Made by a program: the position numbers and the translations under genes
NCBI GenBank assembly: GCA_030731175.1
Contig: JANQUM010000167.1
Coordinates: 137-7,043 of the forward strand
Length of the DNA stretch: 6,907 bases
DNA from: Spirosomataceae bacterium
GTDB taxonomy: Bacteria; Bacteroidota; Bacteroidia; Cytophagales; Spirosomataceae
Direction: 5' to 3'
Shown here: positions 1 to 6,308 of the stretch, piece by piece
Position numbering within the stretch: the first letter of the stretch is position 1
How the letters are laid out: each line of letters starts with the position of its first letter
Notes under the pieces: model-generated
Seen by the model: the letters and a program-made list of their open reading frames with translations, nothing else
Told to the model about the DNA's origin: nothing
Databases searched by the model: none

Positions 1-585
1 CCAAACGCGGGTCGTATCGTAAGAAGAATCGCAGATTTGATTAACCTTAGAATGCGTAAGCGTTACATAGCTTATACCTTGCTTCTTGAAATATGCTACG
101 TCTTCAATCTTAGAAATCGGCGAACCGTTTTCCATGCCCATCGGTAACGCAATTTTTCCCACTGCTTTGGCGGCTTGCGTTTCTGCGGGCGATGTCACGA
201 CCATAAATTTATCAGAATTATTATCCGCAATCCAGTTTACCATCGTTATCAGCGTATCGGCAAGGGCTTTTGCTCCGGCTGGCTCGTAAGTTGCCGGAAT
301 GTAAATAGACATAAACGGAGCGTCAAGTCCGCCTTTTTTTGATCTTACGAAATCGAAATCACCGTCTTTAGATTCAACCGGAATACCAACGTATTCACGT
401 TCCAACTGGAAGTTTTTTACTTTTAAACGAAACGGCAAGTCAACGTGACCATCCGTAATAATATACCGTTGAGCAAGTTCGTTGGCTTTCGCAATGCGGT
501 CGGCATCAATAGATTTCTGCGGAGTTTTCGCCGTTTGACAAGATGCTACCGCAAATAGTAGAAATAGGGTAAAAATGCGTATCAT
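1..585 (-). CDS. Membrane dipeptidase, peptidase M19 family, lipoprotein (partial, 3' end outside window)
   Basis: This is the first 195 residues of a zinc-dependent dipeptidase related to renal dipeptidase. The family hydrolyses dipeptides, including D-amino-acid-containing ones. The N-terminus is a lipoprotein signal peptide: MIRIFTLFLLF, then a lipobox V-A-S-C with the lipidated Cys at residue 16, so the mature enzyme should be membrane-anchored and periplasm-facing. The zinc-binding DxHxD-type motif appears as DGHVDLP (residues 45-51, His47 and Asp49). GMENG (150-154) supplies the expected bridging Glu152, and LTHSKVNQICDSS (176-188) is the conserved block after it. GGLDAPFMSIY (85-95) is also typical. 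Relatives are about 400 residues or longer, so roughly half is seen and the later zinc-ligand histidines lie beyond the edge. The ATG at 585 was chosen because it places the signal peptide at the N-terminus; there is no Shine-Dalgarno sequence. The gene is divergent from the acyl-CoA dehydrogenase. The family assignment is confident; the in vivo substrate is unknown. Confidence 0.93.
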   Translation of the reverse strand, partial: MIRIFTLFLLFAVASCQTAKTPQKSIDADRIAKANELAQRYIITDGHVDLPFRLKVKNFQLEREYVGIPVESKDGDFDFVRSKKGGLDAPFMSIYIPATYEPAGAKALADTLITMVNWIADNNSDKFMVVTSPAETQAAKAVGKIALPMGMENGSPISKIEDVAYFKKQGISYVTLTHSKVNQICDSSYDTTRVW

Positions 586-613
586 AGAGGATAATTATGG
601 GTACTGTGAAAGT

Positions 614-645
614 TAAAGCTATTCAACTTCGTTTCATTATCCAAA
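614..645 (-). promoter_or_regulatory. Candidate promoter of the M19 dipeptidase gene
   Basis: Read on the minus strand, TTTG (645-642) is followed after exactly 20 bases by TAGCTTTA (621-614). This matches the Bacteroidota sigma factor pattern TTTG-N19-21-TAnnTTTG with one mismatch, the last base of the -7 box. It lies 29 bases upstream of the ATG, which suits a short leader. The spacing makes it plausible; no transcript data support it. Confidence 0.5.
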
Positions 646-701
646 GCGACTGCGACATAACTACTTAATTTATCGCTCAAAAACGTTTATTAATGTTATG
701 C

Positions 702-732
702 TTGCATACTAATTTCAAATATTTTACTTTTG
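702..732 (+). promoter_or_regulatory. Candidate promoter of the acyl-CoA dehydrogenase gene
   Basis: TTG (702-704) is followed after 20 bases by a perfect -7 box, TACTTTTG (725-732), matching the Bacteroidota TTG/TTTG-N20-TAnnTTTG consensus. Transcription would begin near 738-740, leaving a leader of about 65 bases before the ATG at 805. The leader is very A/T-rich, has no Shine-Dalgarno sequence and ends in CTAAAATG, as usual in this phylum. The gene therefore has its own promoter, separate from the divergent dipeptidase gene. Confidence 0.6.
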
Positions 733-804
733 AACAATCGACTTATTTACAACGTTTAAATAATAAGAAAAACTTTGTAGTTAATTTATAATCAACCAAC
801 TAAA

Positions 805-1968
805 ATGGCAGTAACAACAATAGAAGGAATAAACTTTAACCTCACCGAGGAGCATCTTGCAGTACAGGAAGCAGCCCGTGATTTTGCACAAAACGAATTA
901 TTACCCGGCGTAATTGACCGTGACCGAGAAGAAAAATTCCCGACCGAACAAGTCAAAATGATGGGTGAACTCGGCTTTATGGGCATGATGGTTTCTGAGG
1001 AATACGGCGGCGGCGGCATGGATACCATCAGCTACGTAATTGCGATGGAAGAAATCTCTAAAATAGACGCATCGGCTTCCGTGATAATGTCAGTAAATAA
1101 TTCATTGGTTTGCTGGGGCTTAGAGACTTTTGGATCGGAAGAACAAAAGAAAAAATACCTGCCCCGACTTGCGAAAGGCGAGGTAATTGGAGCATTCTGC
1201 CTTTCAGAACCAGAAGCAGGTTCTGACGCAACTTCGCAACATACTACCGCCGAAGACAAAGGCGATCACTATTTGCTAAACGGAACAAAAAACTGGATTA
1301 CCAACGGCAACAGTTCGGAGATCTGCCTGGTAATTGCCCAAACCAACGCCGAAGCAAAACACCGGGGAATAAACTGCCTAATCGTTGAAAAAGGATTAGA
1401 CGGTTTTGTGGTTGGGAAAAAAGAAGAAAAAATGGGAATCCGTGCGTCAGATACGCATTCATTAATGTTTTCTGACGTGAAAGTTCCGAAAGAAAACCGC
1501 ATTGGCGATGACGGCTTTGGTTTCAAGTTTGCCATGACAACGCTCAATGGCGGACGAATCGGCATTGCCGCCCAGGCATTAGGAATTGCAGCAGGAGCTT
1601 ACGAATTAGCCCTAAAATATTCAAAAGAAAGAAAAACCTTCGGCAAACCGATTTCTGAGCATCAGGCAATCCAGTTCAAACTTGCCGATATGCGAACTCG
1701 CATTGAAGCGGCGAGACTTTTGGTGTACCGTGCCGCCCGAATGAAAGACGAAGGAAAAGACATAGTTGAAGCCGCCGCAATGGCAAAACTTTACGCCTCT
1801 GACGTGGCAATGTGGGCAACCACGGAAGCTGTGCAAATTCACGGCGGTTACGGCTACGTGAAAGAATACCACGTAGAAAGGTTGATGCGAGACGCCAAAA
1901 TCACGCAGATTTACGAAGGAACTTCCGAGATTCAGAAACTGGTAATTGCTCGTGAAATATTGAAATAA
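805..1968 (+). CDS. Acyl-CoA dehydrogenase, short-chain (butyryl-CoA dehydrogenase type)
   Basis: This 387-residue FAD flavoprotein should oxidise acyl-CoA to trans-2-enoyl-CoA in the first step of fatty-acid beta-oxidation, passing electrons to electron-transfer flavoprotein. It is a soluble cytoplasmic enzyme. Length and all domains fit the family: an N-terminal helical domain (about 14-125), a middle beta domain with the first family signature CLSEPEAGSDA (132-142) and WITNG (164-168), and a C-terminal helical domain with the second signature (QIHGGYGY, then ERLMRD) and IYEGTSEIQ (369-377). Glu371 occupies the catalytic-base position of the short- and medium-chain enzymes (Glu368 in SCAD, Glu376 in MCAD). 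A short-chain or branched-chain substrate is likely, but the sequence alone cannot separate butyryl-, isovaleryl- or methylbutyryl-CoA. The gene is monocistronic: it has its own promoter, and a terminator begins 22 bases after the stop. No other beta-oxidation gene lies in the window. Confidence 0.95.
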   Translation: MAVTTIEGINFNLTEEHLAVQEAARDFAQNELLPGVIDRDREEKFPTEQVKMMGELGFMGMMVSEEYGGGGMDTISYVIAMEEISKIDASASVIMSVNNSLVCWGLETFGSEEQKKKYLPRLAKGEVIGAFCLSEPEAGSDATSQHTTAEDKGDHYLLNGTKNWITNGNSSEICLVIAQTNAEAKHRGINCLIVEKGLDGFVVGKKEEKMGIRASDTHSLMFSDVKVPKENRIGDDGFGFKFAMTTLNGGRIGIAAQALGIAAGAYELALKYSKERKTFGKPISEHQAIQFKLADMRTRIEAARLLVYRAARMKDEGKDIVEAAAMAKLYASDVAMWATTEAVQIHGGYGYVKEYHVERLMRDAKITQIYEGTSEIQKLVIAREILK

Positions 1969-1990
1969 TCTTAGTTAGTATTGCATTCTT

Positions 1991-2016
1991 AAAAGGCTCT
2001 TCGTGAGCCTTTTTTT
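1991..2016 (+). terminator. Intrinsic terminator of the acyl-CoA dehydrogenase gene
   Basis: A 9-bp perfect stem, AAAAGGCTC (1991-1999) with GAGCCTTTT (2005-2013), closes a five-base TTCGT loop and runs into a tract of seven T (2010-2016). It begins 22 bases after the acyl-CoA dehydrogenase stop. It should insulate that gene from the downstream regulator. Confidence 0.9.
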
Positions 2017-2166
2017 ATTGGAAAAAATCCATTTTCTTAGTTTTTTAATAGTTGTGAACACCCATTTTTAAAAATAATATGATGTAATAGTTAGATTATT
2101 TCAAGATTAGGTCTGATATTTGATAATAAATGTATGACAAAAGGAACATTTGTGCAATTGTTGTGT

Positions 2167-2197
2167 TTTGATTGTCATTGTTTAATTATTAGTTTTG
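2167..2197 (+). promoter_or_regulatory. Promoter of the AraC-family regulator gene
   Basis: TTTG (2167-2170), 19 bases, then TAGTTTTG (2190-2197) matches the Bacteroidota consensus TTTG-N19-TAnnTTTG at every defined position. The start would fall near 2203-2205, giving a leader of about 50 bases. A small inverted repeat, ACAAC (2199-2203) with GTTGT (2213-2217), straddles the predicted start. It could be an operator but is short enough to be chance. The stretch before the promoter (about 2020-2160) is AT-rich and holds no gene that I can see. It includes a 12-bp palindrome of A and T runs at 2064-2075. Confidence 0.7.
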
Positions 2198-2253
2198 TAC
2201 AACACCACTTTAGTTGTTGATTAAAAAAAGGAAGCACATTACATTATTCTTAC

Positions 2254-3177
2254 ATGGAAGATTACAATAAAATTATAGAGTCACTGGGCGTAAAATTTGC
2301 AAAATCACGCCACATAAATATTTTACAACCCGTTGAAATCAAAAACTTCTACGATGTAGAAAACACAATTATGATTCTTTACGACGGCGACGTGAAGGTT
2401 TCGAGTGTTGAGCAGAAAGTGGAGGTAGGAGATTTACTCTTTATTCCTGGCGGAAAAGCAAGCACGATTACGTACGGCTCTGGCGAACCCAAAAGAGTTA
2501 GTTTTGAAGAGTTTATGACCCGCCGAGAATATTATTTTGATGCCACTTACAAACCCGAAGAAATCGGGAAAGTAAAAAATTCGGTTGGTTTGGTTGCGTT
2601 TGAAGCGAAGGTTTTTGATTCCGTGAATTTCTTTAATTCACTGGATATCCCGCCGTTTTTTATCAAAAATAACGAAAAATTGGCTCGTCTGATTAAAGAT
2701 ATTCTGATTGAAGACGTTTCGGATATGCCCGGAAGAGGAAGAGTAATTGCCAATAAAACCGAAGAAATTGTCATCGAAATTGTGCGTCATATTCTTGAAA
2801 ATCAACTATTTGTGGAGCAACTCGCCACAAATAGCACGTATTTTAAAGACCCACGTTTGATAGATATTTTCACGTACATCAAAGATAATATCGACGGTGA
2901 TTTGTCAAACAAGCAACTTGCCAACGTAGCCAACGTTTCGGAAGATTACGTGGGGCAGTATTTCAAGATGTTGACGGGAATAAACCCGCAGGATTACATC
3001 GAATACCAACGCATGGAAGCCGCCGTGAACTTACTGCGTACTTCTAAGAAAAGTATTCGGGCAATTGGGGCGGAAGTTGGTTATAAAGACACGGCTTATT
3101 TCTGTCGTCGCTTTAAGATGATGTTCGGAATTCCAGCAGGAAAAATGCGACGGAGAGAGTCGCTTTTGATAAATTGA
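2254..3177 (+). CDS. AraC-family transcriptional regulator with N-terminal cupin-like sensor region
   Basis: This is a 307-residue DNA-binding regulator, a typical AraC/XylS length. The N-terminal third (about 30-90) reads as a cupin-like beta fold, including MILYDGDVKV (40-49) and VEVGDLLFIPGGKAS (56-70). The EVGDLLFIPGG segment is the characteristic turn of AraC ligand-binding cupins. A linker region rich in charged helices follows (about 100-195). The C-terminal AraC domain (about 202-302) has two helix-turn-helix units. The first covers LSNKQLANVANVS (217-229) and the second SIRAIGAEVGYKDTAYFCRRFK (267-288), which ends in the conserved G-Y-x-D/S-x-x-Y/F-F-x-R-x-F-K pattern. The ligand and targets are unknown. 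The gene sits after the acyl-CoA dehydrogenase but is separated from it by a terminator and has its own promoter, so co-regulation is only a guess. It is transcribed alone. Sure of family, not of role. Confidence 0.9.
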   Translation: MEDYNKIIESLGVKFAKSRHINILQPVEIKNFYDVENTIMILYDGDVKVSSVEQKVEVGDLLFIPGGKASTITYGSGEPKRVSFEEFMTRREYYFDATYKPEEIGKVKNSVGLVAFEAKVFDSVNFFNSLDIPPFFIKNNEKLARLIKDILIEDVSDMPGRGRVIANKTEEIVIEIVRHILENQLFVEQLATNSTYFKDPRLIDIFTYIKDNIDGDLSNKQLANVANVSEDYVGQYFKMLTGINPQDYIEYQRMEAAVNLLRTSKKSIRAIGAEVGYKDTAYFCRRFKMMFGIPAGKMRRRESLLIN

Positions 3178-3191
3178 GATAAGAGATTTGA

Positions 3192-3209
3192 GAATCTGTT
3201 CACAGATTC
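3192..3209. repeat. Perfect 8-bp inverted repeat downstream of the AraC gene
   Basis: GAATCTGTTCACAGATTC is an 8-bp arm pair (GAATCTGT / ACAGATTC) around two bases, or a 7-bp stem with a TTCA loop. It starts 14 bases after the AraC-family stop codon. No T tract follows, so it is a poor terminator by itself. It could be an RNA 3'-end stabiliser, a protein-binding palindrome or a dispersed repeat unit. Confidence 0.5.
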
Positions 3210-3240
3210 CTGCGAACAATTTACTAGCTAACAGTATACA

Positions 3241-3275
3241 AAAATGCCCCCCCTTTTCAGGAGGGCATTTTTTTT
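3241..3275. terminator. Strong intrinsic terminator, probably bidirectional
   Basis: AAAATGCCC (3241-3249) pairs perfectly with GGGCATTTT (3263-3271). The inner part (a C-run against AGG with one mismatch) extends the stem towards a short T-rich loop. On the plus strand it is followed by an eight-T run (3268-3275), ending the AraC-family transcript. On the minus strand the stem is followed by five T, so it can also end the mazG operon, whose last stop codon is 87 bases away. Confidence 0.85.
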
Positions 3276-3302
3276 GAGTACATCCACGCTAAAGGTGCAA
3301 AT

Positions 3303-3329
3303 AACCAACTATGTTGCAGATTGTTGGTT
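3303..3329. repeat. 7-bp inverted repeat between the convergent AraC and mazG genes
   Basis: AACCAAC (3303-3309) and GTTGGTT (3323-3329) are perfect inverted arms around 13 bases. They lie 32 bases beyond the mazG stop on the minus strand. There is only a short T run on either strand, so it would be a weak terminator at best. It may act as an auxiliary 3'-end hairpin for the mazG transcript. Confidence 0.35.
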
Positions 3330-3361
3330 TTAGACTGCGTTTGAGATTTGAGTCACTTTTA

Positions 3362-4177
3362 TCAACTCCTCTTCGCTTCTTCCCAAAAAACGTCCATTTC
3401 GGCGAGGGTCATGTCTTGTAGTTTTTTACCGAGTTCGTCGGCTTTTGATTCAAGGTATTGAAAACGCTTGATAAATTTCTTATTTGTGCGTTCGAGTGCC
3501 GTTTCTGGGTTTATTCCAGCAAAACGAGCGTAGTTTACGAGAGAGAAAAGAACGTCGCCAAACTCATCTTCGGCGGCTTCTGCGTTGGTTATTTCGCCGT
3601 TTTCAACGTTGAAATGCTCCTTAAATTCGGAAATTTCTTCCTCTACTTTTTTCCAGACTTCGGTTTTATCTTCCCAGTCAAAACCCACGCCGCGGGCTTT
3701 TTCCTGAATCCGCATGGATTTTACCAAAGCCGGTAAAGATTTCGGCACGCCCGAAAGCACTGATTTATTTCCTTCTTTGAGTTTTAACTGCTCCCAGTTT
3801 TTCTTTACTTCTTCTTCGTCGGCTACTTTTACATCGCCGTAAATATGTGGATGCCGTGAAATCAGTTTTTCGCAAATTCCGTGCAATACATCTGTAATAT
3901 CAAAATCACCGTTTTCTGAACCAATTCGGGCGTAAAAGACGAGATGGAGCATTAAATCGCCCAATTCTTTCTTTATTTCGTCAGAATTTCCTTCTAAAAT
4001 AGCATCAGAAAGCTCGTAGGTTTCTTCAATGGTCAAATGCCGTAATGTATCGTTGGTTTGCTTTTTATCCCACGGGCATTGTTCCCGCAGCTCGTCCATG
4101 ATATTGAGTAAACGGCTAAACGCCACCATGGCATCGGCTTTGTTTTTATCAATCGGAAGCGGGAGTTTGTGCGACAT
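3362..4177 (-). CDS. mazG: Nucleoside triphosphate pyrophosphohydrolase MazG
   Basis: MazG hydrolyses (d)NTPs, including damaged or non-canonical ones, to NMP and pyrophosphate. It serves as a cytoplasmic house-cleaning enzyme and, in some bacteria, modulates the stringent response. At 271 residues it is a full-length two-domain form. Domain 1 begins with the signature CPWDKKQT (34-41) and carries the metal-binding set EETYE (51-55) with ELGD (71-74). The second domain repeats the fold: EEEISE (179-184) with the ExxD set EFGD (205-208), followed by VNYARF. The link between them holds the family-typical SVLSGVPKSLPAL stretch (139-151). The start at 4177 precedes MSHKLPLP, with no strong ribosome-binding site. 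It is the last gene of a leftward cluster, 32 bases after the DUF983 gene. Identification is firm. The order of genes suggests, without proof, a role in nucleotide clean-up together with the LOG-family enzyme. Confidence 0.96.
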   Translation of the reverse strand: MSHKLPLPIDKNKADAMVAFSRLLNIMDELREQCPWDKKQTNDTLRHLTIEETYELSDAILEGNSDEIKKELGDLMLHLVFYARIGSENGDFDITDVLHGICEKLISRHPHIYGDVKVADEEEVKKNWEQLKLKEGNKSVLSGVPKSLPALVKSMRIQEKARGVGFDWEDKTEVWKKVEEEISEFKEHFNVENGEITNAEAAEDEFGDVLFSLVNYARFAGINPETALERTNKKFIKRFQYLESKADELGKKLQDMTLAEMDVFWEEAKRS

Positions 4178-4209
4178 AAATTCTTTGGGTTGAAAATTTC
4201 ATCAGAAGA

Positions 4210-4590
4210 CTACCTTTCGCTGCGTTTTTCGGGATCATATTTTGTCATGATTGCTATCCATATTGAGCGTGATAACCTGAAAATTACGGGAGTCAACAAA
4301 AACGTTAAGGCAACGTATCCAAAGATATACCAACGCCAATCTACCACCGATTCTAAAAATAGATAGTATCCAACGGTAGCCGTCACGAATAATGCAATAT
4401 TGATGGCGTAGCTGATGTACATTGCTCCGTAAAAAAAACCCGCCTCACGCTCGTAACGCAAGCCACAGGTTGAGCAATGCGTATGCATAGTCATCATATT
4501 GCCTAAAGCATACGGGTTATTTTTAATAAACATATCGCCTTCATGGCAGCGAGGGCATTTGGTTTTTAAAGCAGCAACAATATTATTCAT
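4210..4590 (-). CDS. DUF983 family zinc-ribbon membrane protein
   Basis: This is a small membrane protein of unknown function (126 residues from the preferred start). An N-terminal zinc-ribbon has four cysteines, CPRC (12-15) and CSTC (39-42), which could hold one metal ion. Two hydrophobic helices follow, about 55-79 (beginning at GAMYISYAINIALFV) and about 87-107. The tail is positively charged and probably cytoplasmic. The order of zinc-ribbon then two membrane segments is the DUF983 pattern. The frame can be extended to 4620, but that codon is TTG on the minus strand; the ATG at 4590 starts 11 residues before the first Cys and fits the family better. It lies between the TauE/SafE permease (67 bases upstream) and mazG (32 bases downstream). 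The family is widespread in Bacteroidota and Alphaproteobacteria without an assigned function, and I do not guess one. Confidence 0.88.
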   Translation of the reverse strand: MNNIVAALKTKCPRCHEGDMFIKNNPYALGNMMTMHTHCSTCGLRYEREAGFFYGAMYISYAINIALFVTATVGYYLFLESVVDWRWYIFGYVALTFLLTPVIFRLSRSIWIAIMTKYDPEKRSER

Positions 4591-4657
4591 ATACTTGTGG
4601 ATTTTATTTTCAACGTGCAAAGGTCGGAAATTGTACTTAAAAACTCGGTGATTTAAC

Positions 4658-5449
4658 TCACAGAAGTGTTTCTTTCACCAATATCCAAACGCCCATTATG
4701 AGCACAAACCAGCCGAAGGCGGGTTTGAGGCGTTCGCCGTCAATTGATTTTGTGAATCTACCTCCGAGTAAAACGCCAAGAATAGTGAATCCGGCAAATT
4801 TTATCAGAAAACTCCAGTCCATTGCTACTCCGGCGGAGAAGTCGCCAATTGCCCCAAATACCGAATTTATAGTGATAATTAGGAGTGAGGTTCCCACAGC
4901 TTTTTTCATGGGTAATTTTGCAAAAAGTACCAACGCCGGAATAATCATAAACCCGCCGCCGGCTCCCACAAAACCTGTCAACGCCCCAACGATTAAGCCT
5001 TCCAGAAATATTAGCCAATAATTTACCTCTTGCTTTGTGAGTTCAATCGCTTTTTTACGGCTCACAATCATCGAATAAGAAGCCCCGATCATCAGCAAGG
5101 CGAAAATCACCATGACCAATAAGTCTTTTGAGAGCGTAAACGAACTGCTTTCGTAGATGACTTCGGGCAATGACGGTAGCACGAATTTCCGCATGATAAA
5201 CACCATCACAAACGCCGGAAATGAAAAGAAAAGCCCTTTCTTAACATCAACCAAGCCTTTCCTGAAATAGTCAATAGAACCCACAAACGAAGAAATCCCC
5301 ACAATTACGAGGGAATAAGTTGTTGCTTCAATGGGTGAAAAACCGAGAATGTAAACCAGCACGGTAATGGTCAGAATTGCCCCGCCCGCCCCGATTGTTC
5401 CGAGCGTAACACCGATAAAAAGAGCTAACACAAAGCCTATATACTCCAT
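4658..5449 (-). CDS. TauE/SafE-family membrane permease (anion exporter)
   Basis: This 263-residue polytopic inner-membrane protein belongs to the sulfite exporter TauE/SafE family, whose studied members move sulfite, sulfoacetate or related small organosulfur anions. The family's internal duplication is visible. The first half has GTIGAGGAILTI (17-28) and the second GFVGAGGGFMIIPAL (159-173), each in the first helix of its half. About eight hydrophobic segments can be counted, for example 3-36, 46-60, 72-90, 110-128, 144-176, 186-203, 213-229 and 244-259. Charged loops include YFRKGLVDVKKG (61-72) and SRKKAIELTKQE (130-141). Length is normal. It follows the LOG-family gene by 23 bases, so the two are probably cotranscribed. 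No sulfur-metabolism gene lies nearby, so the substrate cannot be inferred and 'sulfite exporter' should be read as a family name only. Confidence 0.92.
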   Translation of the reverse strand: MEYIGFVLALFIGVTLGTIGAGGAILTITVLVYILGFSPIEATTYSLVIVGISSFVGSIDYFRKGLVDVKKGLFFSFPAFVMVFIMRKFVLPSLPEVIYESSSFTLSKDLLVMVIFALLMIGASYSMIVSRKKAIELTKQEVNYWLIFLEGLIVGALTGFVGAGGGFMIIPALVLFAKLPMKKAVGTSLLIITINSVFGAIGDFSAGVAMDWSFLIKFAGFTILGVLLGGRFTKSIDGERLKPAFGWFVLIMGVWILVKETLL

Positions 5450-5472
5450 AAAATAGTGATGGAAAACGGTTC

Positions 5473-6201
5473 TTAGAAGTTCGGCTTCAATAAATATTTA
5501 TTGTAAAAATCTTCGATTACCTGAATTGCCTCGTCTGGTGTATCAACTAATTTGATGAGGTTCATGTCGTCTGGCCCGATATTATGCTCTTGTTCAAGCA
5601 TCACATTTTTTATCCATTCGAGCATTCCGCTCCAAAACTTGGTACCGACGAGTACAATCGGGAAACGGCCAATTTTCTTGGTTTGAATTAGCGTTAACGC
5701 CTCAAATAATTCGTCCATTGTTCCAAAACCTCCAGGCATTACAATAAAGCCCTGCGAGTACTTGATAAAACACACTTTTCGAGCAAAGAAATAATCAAAA
5801 TTGATGCTTTTATCTAAGTCAACGTATTGATTAGGTACTTGCTCAAACGGTAGCACAATGTTCAAACCAATCGACTTTCCGTTAGCTTGTTGAGCTCCTT
5901 TATTGCCGGCTTCCATGATTCCCGGGCCACCGCCCGTAATCACGCCGTAGCCTTTTCCAACGAGTTTTTCGGCAATTTCAACCGACATTTCGTAGTACGG
6001 ATTATCAGGTTTTGTACGTGCCGAACCGAATATTGAAACGCTCGGGCCAATTTTTCCGAGTTTGTCAAACCCTTCCACAAATTCGGAAATGGCTTTAAAA
6101 ATTTGCCACGAATCCTGACTCTGAATCTCGTTCCAGTTTTTTTCGCTGAATGCTTCTTTTATGCGTAGGTCGTCGTTCGACGTATCGTTCGAGTTTTCCA
6201 T
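5473..6201 (-). CDS. LOG-family (TIGR00730) Rossmann-fold nucleotide phosphoribohydrolase
   Basis: Members cleave the N-glycosidic bond of nucleoside 5'-monophosphates, giving a base and ribose 5-phosphate. Plant-type LOG proteins use this to activate cytokinins, and bacterial PpnN-type relatives degrade purine and pyrimidine NMPs. The 242-residue product shows SIFGSAR (56-62) at the start of the Rossmann fold, the phosphate-binding GGGPGIMEAGNKGA (90-103), and PGGFGTMDE (156-164). The conserved Arg141-Lys142 (in FARKVCF) and Glu164 match the catalytic Arg/Glu pair of LOG enzymes. About 50 N-terminal residues precede the fold, as in the longer bacterial subtype. The frame can be extended to 6249, but that codon is GTG and the extra 16 residues look unconserved; the ATG at 6201 is preferred. 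It heads the leftward cluster and is divergent from rpiB, whose substrate is its likely product. The true base preference is unknown; an annotation as 'lysine decarboxylase' would be an old error for this family. Confidence 0.92.
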   Translation of the reverse strand: MENSNDTSNDDLRIKEAFSEKNWNEIQSQDSWQIFKAISEFVEGFDKLGKIGPSVSIFGSARTKPDNPYYEMSVEIAEKLVGKGYGVITGGGPGIMEAGNKGAQQANGKSIGLNIVLPFEQVPNQYVDLDKSINFDYFFARKVCFIKYSQGFIVMPGGFGTMDELFEALTLIQTKKIGRFPIVLVGTKFWSGMLEWIKNVMLEQEHNIGPDDMNLIKLVDTPDEAIQVIEDFYNKYLLKPNF

Positions 6202-6233
6202 GTTGTTTTGTATCGCTTTTAAACTATAATTTG

Positions 6234-6279
6234 CCCGCAAGTAATTCACTTACGGAGTTATTGAACGTATATTTGCGGG
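6234..6279. repeat. Interrupted inverted repeat in the LOG/rpiB divergent promoter region
   Basis: CCCGCAA (6234-6240) and TTGCGGG (6273-6279) are perfect 7-bp inverted arms. A second, inner pair, TTCA (6245-6248) and TGAA (6262-6265), sits at similar spacing from each arm, giving near two-fold symmetry over 46 bases. The right arm overlaps the predicted rpiB -7 box. The GC-rich arms stand out against AT-rich surroundings, as expected of a paired operator, but this is inference from symmetry only. Confidence 0.5.
6268..6275 (+). promoter_or_regulatory. Candidate -7 box for rpiB
   Basis: TATATTTG matches the Bacteroidota TAnnTTTG box exactly. At the expected upstream distance (20 bases) there is only ATTC (6244-6247) in place of TTTG, so the -33 element is weak, which could mean activator dependence. 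The start would fall near 6281-6283, giving a leader of about 57 bases that contains the hairpin at 6284-6308. No equally good box is seen for the divergent LOG gene. Confidence 0.5.
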
Positions 6280-6283
6280 GTAA

Positions 6284-6308
6284 AGTTTATGCTTTTTTTT
6301 CATAAACT
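6284..6308 (+). repeat. Perfect 8-bp hairpin with T8 loop in the predicted rpiB leader
   Basis: AGTTTATG (6284-6291) and CATAAACT (6301-6308) are perfect inverted arms closing a nine-base loop of C plus eight T. ATAAACT occurs again at 6324-6330, so the leader holds three copies of the same 7-mer, one inverted and two direct. The hairpin starts almost at the predicted transcription start. It may be an operator or a 5'-end RNA stem; the A/U-rich stem would be only moderately stable. Confidence 0.5.

Noticed and set aside
86..289. Plus-strand 67-codon open frame at the left edge
   Set aside because: It lies antisense to the M19 dipeptidase, whose signal peptide and zinc motifs confirm the minus-strand frame.
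682..758. Direct repeat AACGTTTA (682-689 and 751-758) either side of the acyl-CoA dehydrogenase promoter
   Set aside because: An 8-mer made mostly of A and T repeats easily by chance in a 200-base AT-rich intergenic region, and no symmetry with the promoter elements is evident.
792..1872. Minus-strand open frames of 75-98 codons inside the acyl-CoA dehydrogenase gene
   Set aside because: They are antisense shadows of a strongly conserved gene; their products are Ser/Arg/Pro-rich with no recognisable domain.
2064..2075. 12-bp palindrome ATTTTTAAAAAT
   Set aside because: It consists of simple A and T runs in an AT-rich tract, expected by composition. It has no GC stem and no relation to a start or stop.
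805..3177. Acyl-CoA dehydrogenase and AraC regulator as one operon or regulatory pair
   Set aside because: A strong terminator and a separate consensus promoter lie between them, so there is no sequence support for an operon.
4591..4620. Ten-residue N-terminal extension of the DUF983 protein
   Set aside because: The upstream start codon is TTG, and the extension is polar and adds nothing recognisable. The ATG at 4590 gives the usual family N-terminus.
4698..5021. Open frames of 86-107 codons on both strands within the TauE/SafE gene
   Set aside because: The permease frame has the duplicated family motifs and membrane helices; the overlapping frames lack any domain and follow from its codon bias.
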